Source of the DNA: Tetragonia tetragonoides
Lineage: Eukaryota > Streptophyta > Magnoliopsida > Caryophyllales > Aizoaceae
Direction of reading: 5' to 3'
DNA length: 64,000 nt
Assembly: GCA_038025085.1 (NCBI GenBank)
Contig: CM076141.1
Location: 15,564,001 to 15,628,000, forward strand
The position numbers and the translations under genes were made by a program. The notes under the pieces were generated by a model that was given only the letters and a program-made list of their open reading frames with translations, searched no databases and was not told the origin of the DNA. Shown here piece after piece: positions 24,647-37,045 of this stretch. How positions within the stretch are numbered: position 1 is the first letter of the stretch; the number at the start of each line of letters is the position of its first letter.

Positions 24647-25211
24647 AACCTGTTAGGTCGAGTCTGCCTCCACCGACATAATTTCCAATTTACGTTCACT
24701 ATTTTCAAGGAAAAAAGATACCATACCACTGGGCTTATAGTGGCATTGGCCATTGGGGCCACATACGTGATTCTTAATATCATAATGCTACGAGATCTGA
24801 TCTGTCTGGTTTGCAAGACCTTGAAAGTCAACAAAGAAATGGCTAGAATCTAACCAAGGACAATAAGTTACTACACTGGGGAGCAACTAACAAGAGAAAC
24901 AAAAAACTTAGCTCGTCAAACAAGGCCTTATCTTTGAAGGGCAACTTTCTGAGCTGTTTGGCAAGCACGTTTGTTTTGACAAATGATCAACGAAAATACA
25001 TTCCGTTTTTTGGGCCCCTGAATTGACCGAAGTTTTAGTGGGTTTACTCTTTTTAGTCTTTATGGAGATTTTGTTTGGTAATATAAGCAGTTTCAATAAG
25101 GTATTGGGGTGGGAAAAAGGGGGGGCAGGGTTAGGTTGTTATTTAAGTGGCATACGTCCAAACGATTAGGGTGAGTAAGCACTTAAAGATTGTGTACAAG
25201 AAGAGGAATTA
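24647..25211. other. Intergenic
   Basis: No gene, repeat boundary or promoter that I can support. Confidence 0.5.
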
Positions 25212-25219
25212 GTTTTAAT

Positions 25220-26044
25220 TAGGGTGAAAGTTTGGACTTTGATTTGGACTACTGCTAAATCTAAATCCAACCCGAAATATTTTGGACTCGTTAATTTGAG
25301 TCCAAATCCAATATGAATTGAATTTGGATTCTGATTTTTGTGTTCGAATTCAAATCCGAATTATTTTCAAAAATTCGATCCAATCCGATTTATCCAAATT
25401 TTTTACAAGGTCATGGTTTTCGCAAAAATCTTTATGTTTCACTGTAAAATGCGAGAGTGAACGAATTGAGAGTGAGGGGCGGATTGAGGAGAGCGGCATA
25501 CTAGAGAATATATGCAAGTCTAAGCGAGAGTTGAGAGTGATTTTCTGATTGAGTGAGATAGAAAGAGAATAAGGTGCAAATGTTACTAGGATTTTGGGAT
25601 TTTTTGATATGTCCCTTTTTTTCAAAATGGAACAGTAAGAAACGACGTAGAATTGGAACTTAATGAAATGGAATAGACGTACAATGGAATATGAGTGAAA
25701 AAAAATGAAATGCAATAGGGATGCATCGTAGGACAGAACGAAACATAGTAGAACAAAATGCAATATAGCATGGAGACAACGAAAAGAATAGGGTAATTGA
25801 GTTAGCAATAATCGGATTTTTTTAGATATATATTTAAATATCTATATTAATATATAAAAATTAAAACTTTAAAAAAAATTGGTTTTGACTTTGGACTCCA
25901 AAGGGTGGAGTCCGAATCCAAAATCCGGAAATTTTATTTTTGAATTCGAATCCAATTCAAATTTCCAAAAATCCAATCTAAATTGACTAATTCAGTTTGG
26001 TTTGATTTGGACTTTTAATTTTATCCGAATAAGTTTCACCCCTA
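25220..26044. mobile_element. hAT-type MITE
   Basis: 825 bp beginning tagggtgaaagttt and ending aagtttcacccccta-like (aagtttcacccta with one extra C), flanked by a perfect 8-bp duplication gttttaat at 25212-25219 and 26045-26052. The arms repeat tccaaatccaa / ttggactt motifs. The middle (about 25600-25790) resembles a second repeat family seen again at 57605-58372. No transposase. Confidence 0.87.
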
Positions 26045-26052
26045 GTTTTAAT

Positions 26053-27909
26053 TAGTATGACCTTTAGAGCCTAATTATTGAAGAGGTGGGACCAAGTAAA
26101 TATAACAATTCATGAAATTGGATCAAAAGTTAGTTTCGTTTTTTGATAGATATGCGCATGCATTAGCCCACAAACTAAATGTACCGGACAAGTCAGTCCA
26201 TCTATAATCGATTGACCTCCCTGCAAAGACTGAAACGCGTGACCATTGCGTTATGACTTACTTATGACGGTGGGACACGTATATCACATGTACTTCCACC
26301 TCATCTTCGGATCAAAAGTTAGTTATTTACCAAGAACAGGGCAAAGGTCGGCAGTAAGTACTAATTTGAATTAAATGACTTTTTATTAGTTGTTTGTGAT
26401 TTACCAGAAGTCCAGAAGAAGATTTGATATCTCGTCTTTGGGTCACCAACATTGTTGCCTAGCAGCTCAGATCAGTGGGGTTGTTGTTGCACTGATTGCC
26501 TGATTGGGTCACTCTTGGGGGTGGTAATGCGGCATGAATCATTCTTCTTATTTTTTTGATGGGAAAATCATTCTTGTTACTTTTTATAGCTTGTGGTGGT
26601 ATTATTCTCGGTGCTTGTTTTTATTTTGCATAGCTTGTGGTTGGAATCAAGAGCTCCTGTGTGCATATGGTTTACACAAAAAGTCATATAAGTTAGCCTT
26701 ATTATTATGAGGTGTCTTAAATAATTATAAGGTGTTCTTATGTTAAGACGTCCTCATAAAATCAGAGACCCACATGACTTGTTTGTATTTTCGGTTTCTC
26801 TTTCGCTTGGTGGTAATGGAGTGATTGTGGAGTTGCTAGACTTGCTACATGCTAGTATGTGGTATATGCAACTGTGGCATTGTGAAGCTTATCCAATTAC
26901 CTGCCCCAATTTTAGGCATTAGCCTTGTTTGATTATCATTCAAATTGTAAACTAGCTTTTCATAGTTACCGAATTGTTTGACCCATTAGCAATTCAGTTT
27001 CACAAATTTGGTGTTTGGTGAATAGTTTTTATGGTAGCTTGTCCGTGCATACAATTTGGACAAGGAAAAGCTATCACCCCCATTGTTTTGCCTTACTGAT
27101 TGGATGATAAATTTTGGTCATGATTGCGATTCCGATAGTGTTTTTTTTTTTTTTTAGCGAAAATCCCTTGAGAAGGATTTTAGTGAGATTCTCTATGAGG
27201 ATTGCTAGATAGGAGTCGCACTCGAGAGGAGAGTCTCTTAGCACTCCTTTCTTCCACCTTCTTATCATGTACAACCTTCAGCTTAATTTTACATGCCCCC
27301 GCTGATCGTGACTACTACTCTTGTTCCTTGTTTTTATCTTTTATCTTGCCCCAAAATATAGGTTGTGTGTGTGTTTTTTTTGTGATAGGAAAGTACAGGT
27401 TGTGTTAAGGTGAGCCCATACTCACATTGGTAAACTACAAGAATTCTTACTGATTTATCAGAGATTTTGCTCTTTACCTAAGCAAAATTATCTTTTTTTG
27501 TGCCAAAAATTGATCTTTTTTGCGCCAAAAAAATGATATTTTTCCTTTTGTATGGTTATGCAATTGAAAAAAAAAAAAAAAAAAAAAGTAACTCAAAGGC
27601 TAGGAAAGCTTTGCCTTTGCTTAATAGTATTAGCCATATAAGAAGATGATGAAAACAACTCCCCAATTGCACAATGCATTTGAGCATTTCATCATACAAC
27701 ATATCATACTCTATTACTCTCACCAATGTGTATATACTCCGAACCAAGCCAACCAAATTAAACATCAAAAAAAAGCCTGCAATGAAATAAGATTTAATTT
27801 CAAAAGTTACAAACAAAAACACCACATCTCAAATGCTCTGAATTAATGCTTTTTCAATTTTTATTTTATTTATCCTCTTACAATATAGAAACCATTTGGA
27901 CAATCAATT
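26053..27909. other. Intergenic
   Basis: No recognised gene. It holds homopolymer runs (T at about 27142-27155, A at 27567-27588) and AT-rich sequence. The last few hundred bases are probably the 3' flank of the PMEI gene on the minus strand. Confidence 0.5.
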
Positions 27910-28503
27910 TTAATGCTGCTTAGCCAAGGCATTAACAACAGCCAATGCATTGGAGCAATATTGAGCAAACACTTCATTTCTGTTACCCATCACACTCCCA
28001 ACATTCTCCTCCTTAAGCCCTTCCTCACAAGTATTAGCATTAGTCATAGCGGTAGACATCCAAGTATTGATATCCTTATAGGCATTAGAGAAGAATGCAA
28101 CCATCGAATCCTCGAGTTGAGCCAATGCATCAGTGTATTGGTCCGCGCAATCAGTCAATCCTTGTTCAATACCGGGGCTCAATTGTGGCTCTTCAAGCTT
28201 ATTGCTTACCCAAGTCGCGACACCAGATCCATACGCCTTTGTAACATTAAGACTTATAAAGGCTAAAGCCTTAATATCAGCATTTGAGCTTGTAGGTTGT
28301 GCCTTTAAGGTGTCAATGCATAGTTTTTTGTTTAAAGCTTTAGCACATGCCTTCTCAATAAGGGGGTTTGGACGACCGGCTAGAGGTGGTGGTTTAGGAA
28401 TGGTAACGTTGCGTAAGCTCTTAATGTTTAAGGCAAATGTTGCTTGAGGAAGAAGGACTACGAGGCCAAATGCAAGAGACAAGATGAATAAACCGCGCCC
28501 CAT
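27910..28503 (-). CDS. Pectin methylesterase/invertase inhibitor-type protein
   Basis: Single exon, 197 residues. The N-terminus (about 1-24) is a hydrophobic signal peptide, so the product should enter the apoplast. The PMEI fold is indicated by four conserved Cys: C53 and C62 in the first hairpin (KACAKALNKKLC), C119 (LTDCADQY) and C159 (ANTCEEGL), with a fifth Cys at 183. The size matches the family (about 150-200 residues). Known members bind and block plant pectin methylesterases or acid invertases; which one this protein targets cannot be read from sequence. It lies 8 kb from the pectinesterase gene. Confidence 0.93.
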   Translation of the reverse strand: MGRGLFILSLAFGLVVLLPQATFALNIKSLRNVTIPKPPPLAGRPNPLIEKACAKALNKKLCIDTLKAQPTSSNADIKALAFISLNVTKAYGSGVATWVSNKLEEPQLSPGIEQGLTDCADQYTDALAQLEDSMVAFFSNAYKDINTWMSTAMTNANTCEEGLKEENVGSVMGNRNEVFAQYCSNALAVVNALAKQH

Positions 28504-28577
28504 TTCGTTTTTCTTCCTCTTTGAATGGTTTTGAATTGGTATTGTATTATTATGGTTTGCTCTTCAATTGTTGCTCC

Positions 28578-28585
28578 CTATATAG
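28578..28585 (-). promoter_or_regulatory. TATA box of the PMEI gene
   Basis: ctatatag, about 75 bp before the ATG, giving a 5' UTR of roughly 45 nt. Confidence 0.6.
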
Positions 28586-28599
28586 TTATGAGCCTAATG

Positions 28600-30991
28600 C
28601 TTTAGGTTGTGTGGTTTAGAGAAGAAACAGATATTGGTGGTTGTTTCATTGGAAATAAGAAAAGAGCTAAAATCTTAAGGCATGGTGGACAGAAATTTTA
28701 GGCTTGCCATGGAGGAAATTTGCTATAAAAGGAATATCAGCTGTTTCGTCTTTGATCACCTGGCCATCCACTAAATGGAAAATGCGTGATCTCTGGTAAT
28801 GTTTATTAGGGAAAGCATTAGAAACTGAAAAAAATTAATACTCAGCAAATGTTGTAGTTGAAATTATCTGTAATTCTGCATAACATCCCTTTAATGACGG
28901 AAAAAGATTTGTCGGGTACCCATGTGATGTATGAGATAGTAATCGGTTATTTTTTGACATTTTGTTATTTAATTGAAAATTTCCTATTAGAGTTCCAAAA
29001 CACAAGCTTATTTTTGTAATTTATCGGATATACTATCCCGTGGTAAATTAAGCATGGTCCGTTTTTGCCTAGCTAGTAGCTTACCTATCATACGCATTGC
29101 ACCAGTACCAAATATGCAAGCTCTATAATGGAACCAAGTCGATTAAGACATTGTTGTGATAATTATCAGACTTTGAAGTACACATTTCATTCCCCCTCGT
29201 GTGTAATTCGGTGCTAAGCCTTAGATCAATTCAATTTTCAACCTTTGTCACACGTTCAACAGTATCATTTCATCATCATAAGTCACGATTATGCAGTCTT
29301 GGCATAACTTAGTCAATAATAAACATAAGTAGATCATATGTGTTATTTATTTGCACAGTTTCTGGATTATCATCTGGAACATCAAGAGTTGTCCATGTTC
29401 CAGCATGTCAGAGTGCAGTTCTGCTGCCTCCTTTGGTTGCAGAAGTCAAACGACTGATCGTTTTGCAGATTGTAAAACTTCTTCGAAAATACTCCTTAAG
29501 GTACAAATTATCAAAATGCTGATGCAAATTATACACCTATAACCTATCTAGAGTTGGAACAAGTGTGGAGGACAGAACTTCAATACATTCTAAATGTAGA
29601 AGTAATCTCACCAGTCACCTGGCCACTACTGTAGTATTTCGAGCTGATCAAAGTATCACTAATTTGCGTATGATCTTAGACTTCCGATTTCTGATAGTTT
29701 GCTACTTTTTCGACAAGATAACTGGATTAGAAGCTAACGCGGTAAGTGTTCAAACCTGTTTAGGGAGCCTGATTAACATTAACCTTGGGGGCGTTATCCT
29801 TCCTGCAGGGATTCAGTATACTGGCTTGTATCTTAGACAAACCGATAATTTTCCTTTCCTAGGAGGAAAGATCACGCATAGATTATCTATTTGTTTTAGT
29901 CTCAAAATACAAGGATCTTCAATCTTTCGCGTAATATTGTTTACGATATGGAGCCAGGATCCAGGGTGTAGAACTTTTTCTTATGGAGCATCAGAATTGT
30001 GGTTATGAGCATAGGCAGCATCAGCAGTCCAAAAGCTATATTATGTACTGTATATGCTAACCTTATGATCATGGAGATGTTAATTAAATTAGGAGAAACC
30101 ATAAGCCAGTGTGGTGAATGTGAGGTAGAAATAGTTTCATCAGTTTTTATTGTTGTCTTCATATTTTTATAGCAAGTAAATTACAGATTCCTCATTCCTG
30201 TATCTGACAACTTTTAAGTGTTAACAGTTCCCTTCAGAAGTTATTTGGTAGCCATTGAAACTTGAATAGCATTAGATATCAACTTTTCATAGATTAGCAG
30301 GAGCAGAAATTTTGAGAACCAGAAATATTCAGATTATCACCAGATCGACGTGTATACATGATAGCCAATTTGATACAATGGAATACATTAGTACAACAAT
30401 GGGAAAGAAAATTTGTGCACAAATTAAGGAACTTTGCCTTGATCTGCCAAATTGACAATCATGTCAACATATAGGTAGTATGTGCTAGTAAAATGGATTT
30501 ACTCCCATGTTTTCATAACCATTTCAGATGTGAGTATGAAGGTTAATGAAAACTAATGAAGAAACACAAGTTGTTCGTAAAGGCGGTGCATTTTCAGCCA
30601 TTGCTACGTCAATTCTTATCAACCAAGAACGTATCGTGCTCACTGGTCTCCCCTGTATCTCCTGCCTATATGACAATTAATCTTTTTGCTGGTTTGTGAG
30701 TATGTAACTACAACTTAACAAACAAGTTAACCTTAATAAAAGTACTATTAATCAAGTTATAGAAACCGTCACATATGTATAAGAAGGGTTCATAGACATG
30801 GATACAGAAGAACAATAAATGTTCAAATTCCTCAATAATAAGGTTCATAGACATGGATACAGAAGAACAATATCCAAGCAAAACTCTAGTTTACCTACTA
30901 CAATGTGGTTAATACATAAATAAACTAGGAAGAAAAAGATCCCTGAAACATGCACTAACTTAAGCTAATTACAAAACAATCTTAATCACAT
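28600..30991. other. Intergenic between the two PMEI-type genes
   Basis: No intact gene. Around 29350-29520 and 29740-29850 are stretches with non-random coding look (see findings), but no start, splice structure or family could be established. A near-identical segment of about 30 bp (gttcatagacatggatacagaagaacaata) occurs twice, near 30788 and 30842. Confidence 0.45.
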
Positions 30992-31639
30992 TTAACGTTT
31001 ACCACCTGCCTTATTGGCAGAAGCATAACGAACGACTGCATCCATGGTGGTGGCAACATCCTCGAGATCCTTAAAATTTTTGTACAATTTAAGCTTCTCT
31101 CCACTACTCCCTACCTTATGCAATCCTTCCTCGCATAACCTCGGAAGGGTATGAGCCATGTTGAGAAACTTGGTTGTCTCAGGCCCAAACTTCTTAGACC
31201 GAACAGACAAGTACATTCCCCGTAGGACATCAGCAATGTCTAAGTACATCTTCACACATTGTGATAAGACCTTCTTGATATTCATGTCAAGATCATCTTC
31301 TCTCATTTGTTCCCTTACCTTATTCGCGGTGTTCCCAAACTCGTGTTGAGCATGTCTAACTACCTTCTCCGCAATGTTTCTTACCTTCACTTGCCCCTTG
31401 TCGGCCCCTAGGGATTTTAGGGTCGATTCACATGCCTCCTTGGAGGCGCATTCCTTGCAAGCCTCATTGATGTCGAACTTTGGCTCTAGGGTTCCGGAGG
31501 GGGAAGGGGCAGACTTTGGGATATTCTTAAGGGTAGGATCATTGCTTTCAAGCCTCGCTATTGCGAGGTTGAAGGAAAGGGTTAGAAAGAAGAATGACAG
31601 GGCAATGAGCTTCATGTTATTTGGATTAGTTCTTTTCAT
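30992..31639 (-). CDS. Small secreted PMEI-domain-like protein
   Basis: A 215-residue frame from the first ATG after a TATA-like box. A start eight codons later (31615) gives a more compact signal peptide, and the frame also extends to an ATG at 31777. A strongly hydrophobic segment (about residues 10-28) is followed by a Pro/Ser linker and a helical domain with Cys at 61, 64, 70, 128 and 169. The Cys pattern and helix-rich character fit the PMEI/invertase-inhibitor fold, but conservation is weak and the extra Cys near the N-terminus is unusual. The target is unknown. It is on the same strand as the PMEI gene 2.5 kb away, but much diverged from it. Confidence 0.75.
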   Translation of the reverse strand: MKRTNPNNMKLIALSFFFLTLSFNLAIARLESNDPTLKNIPKSAPSPSGTLEPKFDINEACKECASKEACESTLKSLGADKGQVKVRNIAEKVVRHAQHEFGNTANKVREQMREDDLDMNIKKVLSQCVKMYLDIADVLRGMYLSVRSKKFGPETTKFLNMAHTLPRLCEEGLHKVGSSGEKLKLYKNFKDLEDVATTMDAVVRYASANKAGGKR

Positions 31640-31682
31640 CAAGGTTTCTTGGTGCAATGCAGTGTTTTGTTTTCTGATCTTT

Positions 31683-31692
31683 TTATTTAAAT
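31683..31692 (-). promoter_or_regulatory. TATA-like box
   Basis: The minus strand reads ATTTAAATA about 45 bp before the ATG at 31639; this supports that start over the more upstream one. Confidence 0.4.
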
Positions 31693-32038
31693 CTATTGAG
31701 AGTATATGTTTATTTGGTATTTGTATCAAGATACATGCCAAATTGAGATGTGAAGGGAGAAGACTATGGCTTGCCAATAATCACTTGCCCTAATTAGGAT
31801 GGTAGCTAAGAAAAGAATGCCAATAGCAAGGAACAAACTTTTTAAATATGATCATTTTAATAACCCCACTAATTATTGGGACCCTTTCTTTATTCCTCAA
31901 GGGGAAAGAATTTTTTCCTTGTTTGGGGGTTGAACCATCCATATTCAATATTTGTTTAGAGCATAAAAGTGTCGAACCAACCACACTATTTGGTAAAGAT
32001 AATTAACATTACTTTGTAAACTTGTGGTTAAATTTAGA
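31693..32038. other. Intergenic, PMEI-like gene promoter side
   Basis: AT-rich, no gene. It ends at the Sirevirus target duplication catag (32039-32043). Confidence 0.5.
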
Positions 32039-32043
32039 CATAG

Positions 32044-33521
32044 TGTTGGGTTTCTGGTTTTGATGACAACAAACATAGTGTCCTTATCTTTGTGTGAACT
32101 AACTATGATGGCAGGTTTACTTAAGGAAGCAAGAAGTTGTCATGCTCAAAGCATGATTGCTCATGAAGATACTTGGATCCTCACAAGACATGAAGACAAT
32201 GTAATGTAGTTAAATACGTTTGTCATTAGTCTTTATGTACTATGCTTGACTAGTTAGCAAGAGTCTAAATTGATCATGACAAGGGAATAAGGTTGTAGGA
32301 CTGAGTGCATGCGCCTATGAGTACAGGGGAGCATTCTTGTGAATCCCGTTCTCTATGACCAGCACTGAAGCTTGAAGGAACCAAAGGGGAACAACGAGTT
32401 GGACCATGTTCCTTCTATCTGTGTATCTGGACGAGTTTGCATAATAACGTATTTATTATTTCTAATGACTATTTGTGTATTATCTTTTTCGAACTTCACA
32501 CAAATATTCTTCTGAAGAAATATAAATTATTTTGGAAAAATGAATATTGCAAAATCGTGTTTTAAACAGAAAAGTATTTTATTTTGAAAAGATATTATCT
32601 TGGAAAAGTATTTTACTTAATGGCCAAGGTTTATATTGTTTAGGTAAGTGAATTATCTTTTGGGATATTTCTAATTATCTTTTAGAGATTATATTCTAAT
32701 AAATCACTTGCTAGCTGGCCAAGATTTTCTGTTAAGGTATTTGGACGGTTCTAATGATATAGGTTGAGTTAAGGAAAGGTATTTGATCTTTACTTAAACT
32801 CTATCCTATCTTTTGGTAAATATTATCTTTTATATTCTGAAAAGATTTAACCTAATTGGACTGAGCTTTTAGGCTGCCTATATAACGCGCCTGATAGGCT
32901 CAGTTGTAGGGTTAAGCTTTGCGTGCATTATTCAGATCAGAATCATTTGTGCAAAGTATTAAATCGTCCAAACCAGATACGTCCTGTGCTCACAAGAACA
33001 ACCTTGAACCTTGTTCCCTGTCCTGGTCAGTTTGAGTCTTGCTTAGATTGGTCATTGCATAATAGGTTTTTGTGGTCTTATTTTGCTTAGTATTGAAGCG
33101 AGTTATAGGACAAACACCCTAGAAATTTGTAATAGCCCTAGCTTAGTAACAAGCGTAAAGTTTTCCCTCAAATCAGTGTGTAGCTTGGAGGGATTGGCAA
33201 CACATCAGTAACGGTGTGTGGTGTTGTTAGGGTACCGTAACATATCCTGTTTTGGCTCTGGTTATAAGAGAACTAGTGAGACAAAATCCCAAGTAACTGG
33301 GTCGTGGTTTTTACTCCTATTGAGCCTAGGAGGTTTTCCACGTGAAAAAAGCCTTGTGTTATTTACATTCAGTCTTTTACCTCCTGTTCAGTTCAATGCA
33401 TAGGAACAACGTCTATAACGTTCTTCTCTACATTGTTCTCAAAACCATAAAACGCGAGAAATTGTAGTCACTCTATTCACCCCTCTCCCCCCCCCCCCTA
33501 GAGTAACTTAGGCACTATTCA
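32044..33521 (+). repeat. 5' LTR of the Sirevirus
   Basis: 1478 bp, starts tgttgg, ends cactattca; near its 3' end is a poly-C run (33487-33498). Confidence 0.93.
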
Positions 33522-33523
33522 GT

Positions 33524-33536
33524 TGGTAATCAGAGC
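33524..33536 (+). other. Sirevirus primer-binding site with one extra base
   Basis: TGGTAATCAGAGC, matching the initiator tRNA-Met site except for one inserted A, two bases after the 5' LTR. Confidence 0.8.
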
Positions 33537-33543
33537 AAGGTTT

Positions 33544-35225
33544 TGTAGACACCAAATTGTGTCTCTGTCCCACCAAAAACCTGATGATGATGGATATGGA
33601 ATAACATGGACAGTAAGAATTTCCGAAGTGTTCGAACCCTTGATCATTAGCATAAAGCCTCTCATTTCACCAAAATCACATACCCCTTTCTATAACCTTT
33701 CCAACGACCCTTACCTCGTCCCAAACGGACACCGGAGTCAAAAGATGTGATACCACAAAGATATGGGACAAAAAGAGATGCTCTGATTACCGCACTCCAC
33801 GGTTCAAATAGGATTCTCCTCCATTAGAGGAATAATTCCTAAATGGGCCTAACTTACATGGATTCCTCACATAAATATATTTAGAATGGCATATTATGGG
33901 TTCAAGTCCAATAAGAAACGAATGAGATATGATCCAATTACCCCAAGGTATATTGAAATGGATACCTATTTAGTGTTTGAACTATAACTCCAGAAATACT
34001 GATCGTAAATGGGATTATAATATGTCCAAAGAAAGCTATTTTAATAATAAATGCAATGCAAAAAGAATCAGATCAATCGGAGGTCAAACAAAGAAGTTAT
34101 GGGCCGTCACAATTTGTCTCGCTCCCTATCGGAGCGGCTGAACCGCTAGCCCAAGAGCCGCTTGCCCTAGCGGCTGAGCCGCTTGTCCTATCGGTTGTTG
34201 GAGCGGTAGCCGCTTGGACGCCAAGCGGTCCCCCATGAAAGGCGCCTGTTGGACTATTTTGTCTGGCCATTTTGTCAATTCCGTCCCAGACCTAAACCTA
34301 CCTCTATATATACTCGTTTCCTCCTTTTTTCAATGAGAACACAATGGAGAAGTCAAATTGAACCCTAGAGCTCTTTAATTAACCCTAATCTCTCAATCTT
34401 CATCCATCTTCATCCATCTTCTTCCTCCTTCACCAAATAAACAACTCTAATCATCCTTCCACCACAAAAACTGAACCTTTACCCTTTACACCACAAATAA
34501 ACCTTTAATATTATTCATCTTCACAAGACAACACATAATTCATCTACCTTTGATCAAGAACAAGAATCTTTGGGAATTCGTCCGTTCGTAAATGAACATC
34601 CAAGTTATCCATCCTGAGGGTTTATTTTCTTTACATCAATTCTTTATAAAATCATGTTTTACTTAGATTATGCTTATGGTTGATTAATTTGCATGTTTTG
34701 ATTATTATTTTGTATATTAGTATAATTATCATGTTAGATTATGCTTATGGAGAATACTATCATCTTGTATATTTATTGGGTTAATCTTGCACTTTATTAA
34801 TTCATAGCATGTAATTGGATAAATCATGTGCAAAGCGATAACAATAGCAATAATTCATGTTGTTCAACCCACTTAGTTAATTCTAGGATTTGGACGACCG
34901 GATTTGTTTGGAACCGTGCAACTTTAATTATTAATCAAGACCAATTAAATAGAGGTCGTTTATTTAACGGGCGTAATTGGGTGCCTAACACCTTTCCAAT
35001 TCGTACCCACACCCCCGAACTCAACTTTGGTCCTTTGGGTCACTAGAGTCAATTTATCCCCAATCGGGATTGGGGTGCATTAAACCTAAGTTGGAGTCTC
35101 TCTAGACTTTTGATTTGGGTTCTTTATTAGTTTCCAAGTGTTTTCCTTAAAATTTGGTGACGGCTCTTCAATTATCCTAAACACCCAATAGCAAAGGGAG
35201 TAAAATTCAAACTCTGGTGTTTACA
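33544..35225 (+). repeat. 5' LTR of the gag-only element
   Basis: 1682 bp; TATA box ctatatatac at about 34303-34313. It lacks about 220 bp that the other LTR has near 42613-42860. Confidence 0.9.
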
Positions 35226-35244
35226 GTTGCGACTCTGCTGGGGA
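35226..35244 (+). other. Primer-binding-site region of the gag-only element
   Basis: gttgcgactctgctgggga follows the LTR directly. The form is like that of Tat/Ogre elements; the primer tRNA is not certain because the expected TGG start is altered. Confidence 0.6.
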
Positions 35245-37045
35245 TTTATTAAGAGGGTGTAACTTGACAGTTGATCTTGATTAATTGTTAAAATTTCATT
35301 GTTCATGACCTTGTTATTATTGCTCATATGAATTGTTATCTTTGCATTCATACATTCATTTGCATGTCCTTGCGCGACTTACGAGCTTGTTTGAACATGT
35401 TCTAACAAATTTTTAGCCCCTGGAGTGTGGTGAAGTGTCTTGGTTGGAATCCACTCGATTCCTCTTTGCCAAGAAACATGGATCCCCCCACCTCATGTAC
35501 CTTCCTACGCATTCGTCCATTCGACGAGTAGGATAACAACGATGCATCATATTGTCGCGCATCCCGCGGATTGTTGTACATTCTTGATCATGAGTTCCTT
35601 TTGACCAAAACCCTTAAGCCTACCCAATTGCATGAACTAGAACCAATGTTTTAGGCTTGAAACTCAGTCCCATGTCCATGCTAGATCTTTGTGACTGCAT
35701 TTTTTGCGTGATTGTGTTGTTTGCCCTAATATGAACGCAATCTTTGCGTAATCTTCTATGCCTAAGATTGAGTCTAGAATTTTTTGATTTTAGGAAATAA
35801 TATTCCGTGAATGATATGTAAGATGCTTGTTGCTTTAGGAGAAAATATCTTCCTTAATTTTTTCCTTCCCGTCCAAGTAATGGGTTTTAGCCAAAGATCC
35901 CAAATAAAATAAAGAGTCAGTCTTTCCTTAGTCAAGAGTATAATCTTTTATTTTATCCCAATTTGAGTCTAGAATAAAATCTCCCCTTTCCTTAGTCAAG
36001 AGTAATATCTTTTATTTTATCCCAATTTTTTAGTCTACAATAAACTCTTTCCCTTTTCTTAGTTAAGAATATTATCTTTTATTTTATCCCAATTTGAGTC
36101 TAGAATAAAATTTTCCCCTTTCCTTAGTCAAGAGTATTATCTTTTATTTTATTCCAATTTTTGAGTCTAGAATAAGATCTGCCCCTTTCCTTAGTCAAGA
36201 GTATAATCATTTATTTTATCCCAATTTGAGTCTAGAATAAAATCTCCCTTTTTCTTAGTCAAGAGTATATATTTTCTTTGTTAAGAGTCGAAAATATTCC
36301 CCTTTCCCTGTCTCTAAGTCAAGAGTCTCCGTATTTTTCTTTCATTGAGGCAAGGATCTTTGGCCTAAACATGTTACTTGTATATTATGGCAACTTTGTT
36401 GAGGAATCATTCTAGATTACTTTCCCACATTTTCTTTCTTTCTACAAAAAAAATATTGCATTGCATCTCATTCTAGAAGCTCCATGCTAGGACATATAGA
36501 ATATTCTACATTGCATCATACGTTATTCTAGAACACCCATTTACTACAGATGGGTAGCTCTACTCATTATGTGTTGATCATACATATTGCATCTCATATA
36601 TGACATTTAGATTGCATGAATAATCATCGTAGGTCATTTCCTCATACATTGTTTCATGGTATACATGTCTGGATCATTTTAGAGTCTTTGCATATCATGC
36701 ATTTCACATGGACATTCGCATCACTCATCTACATCATTCTAGCATTTGCATGTCGCATATAGTTGCATTCATCTTAGACCACATTGCATATAGACTTGTC
36801 ATCATTGCATGTCCATCTTATACTTGCATGCTAGTACTCCAAGGGTAATTAGGAGAGTGTGTTTATCCAAAAAAAAAATATATATTTCTTCAAGTCTTCT
36901 CCCTCAGCGTCCCTCACCGAGTTAAGTGAATATTCAGATTGGTAGGAACTACGGTCTGAGGAGTTGGGAACGAGATACCAAAAGCAACTGTCTGGTTTGA
37001 AAGCAGTTTATCACTCAACCACTTTCATCTTCCATACCCGCTACT
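35245..37045 (+). other. Leader region of the gag-only element
   Basis: About 1.8 kb without a coding frame between primer site and gag. It contains a tandem array at 35925-36300 and a stretch rich in tcatattgcat-like motifs (36500-36840). Confidence 0.6.
35925..36300 (+). repeat. Tandem repeat, ~66-bp unit, six copies
   Basis: The segment ttagtcaagagta recurs at 35928, 35992, 36059, 36124, 36191 and 36255, a period of 64-67 bp. Each unit also holds cttttattttatcccaattt and gagtctagaataaa. Units differ by small indels. Confidence 0.92.

Noticed and set aside
25318..25808. ORFs within the MITE at 25220-26044
   Set aside because: No transposase motif; both strands open by composition.
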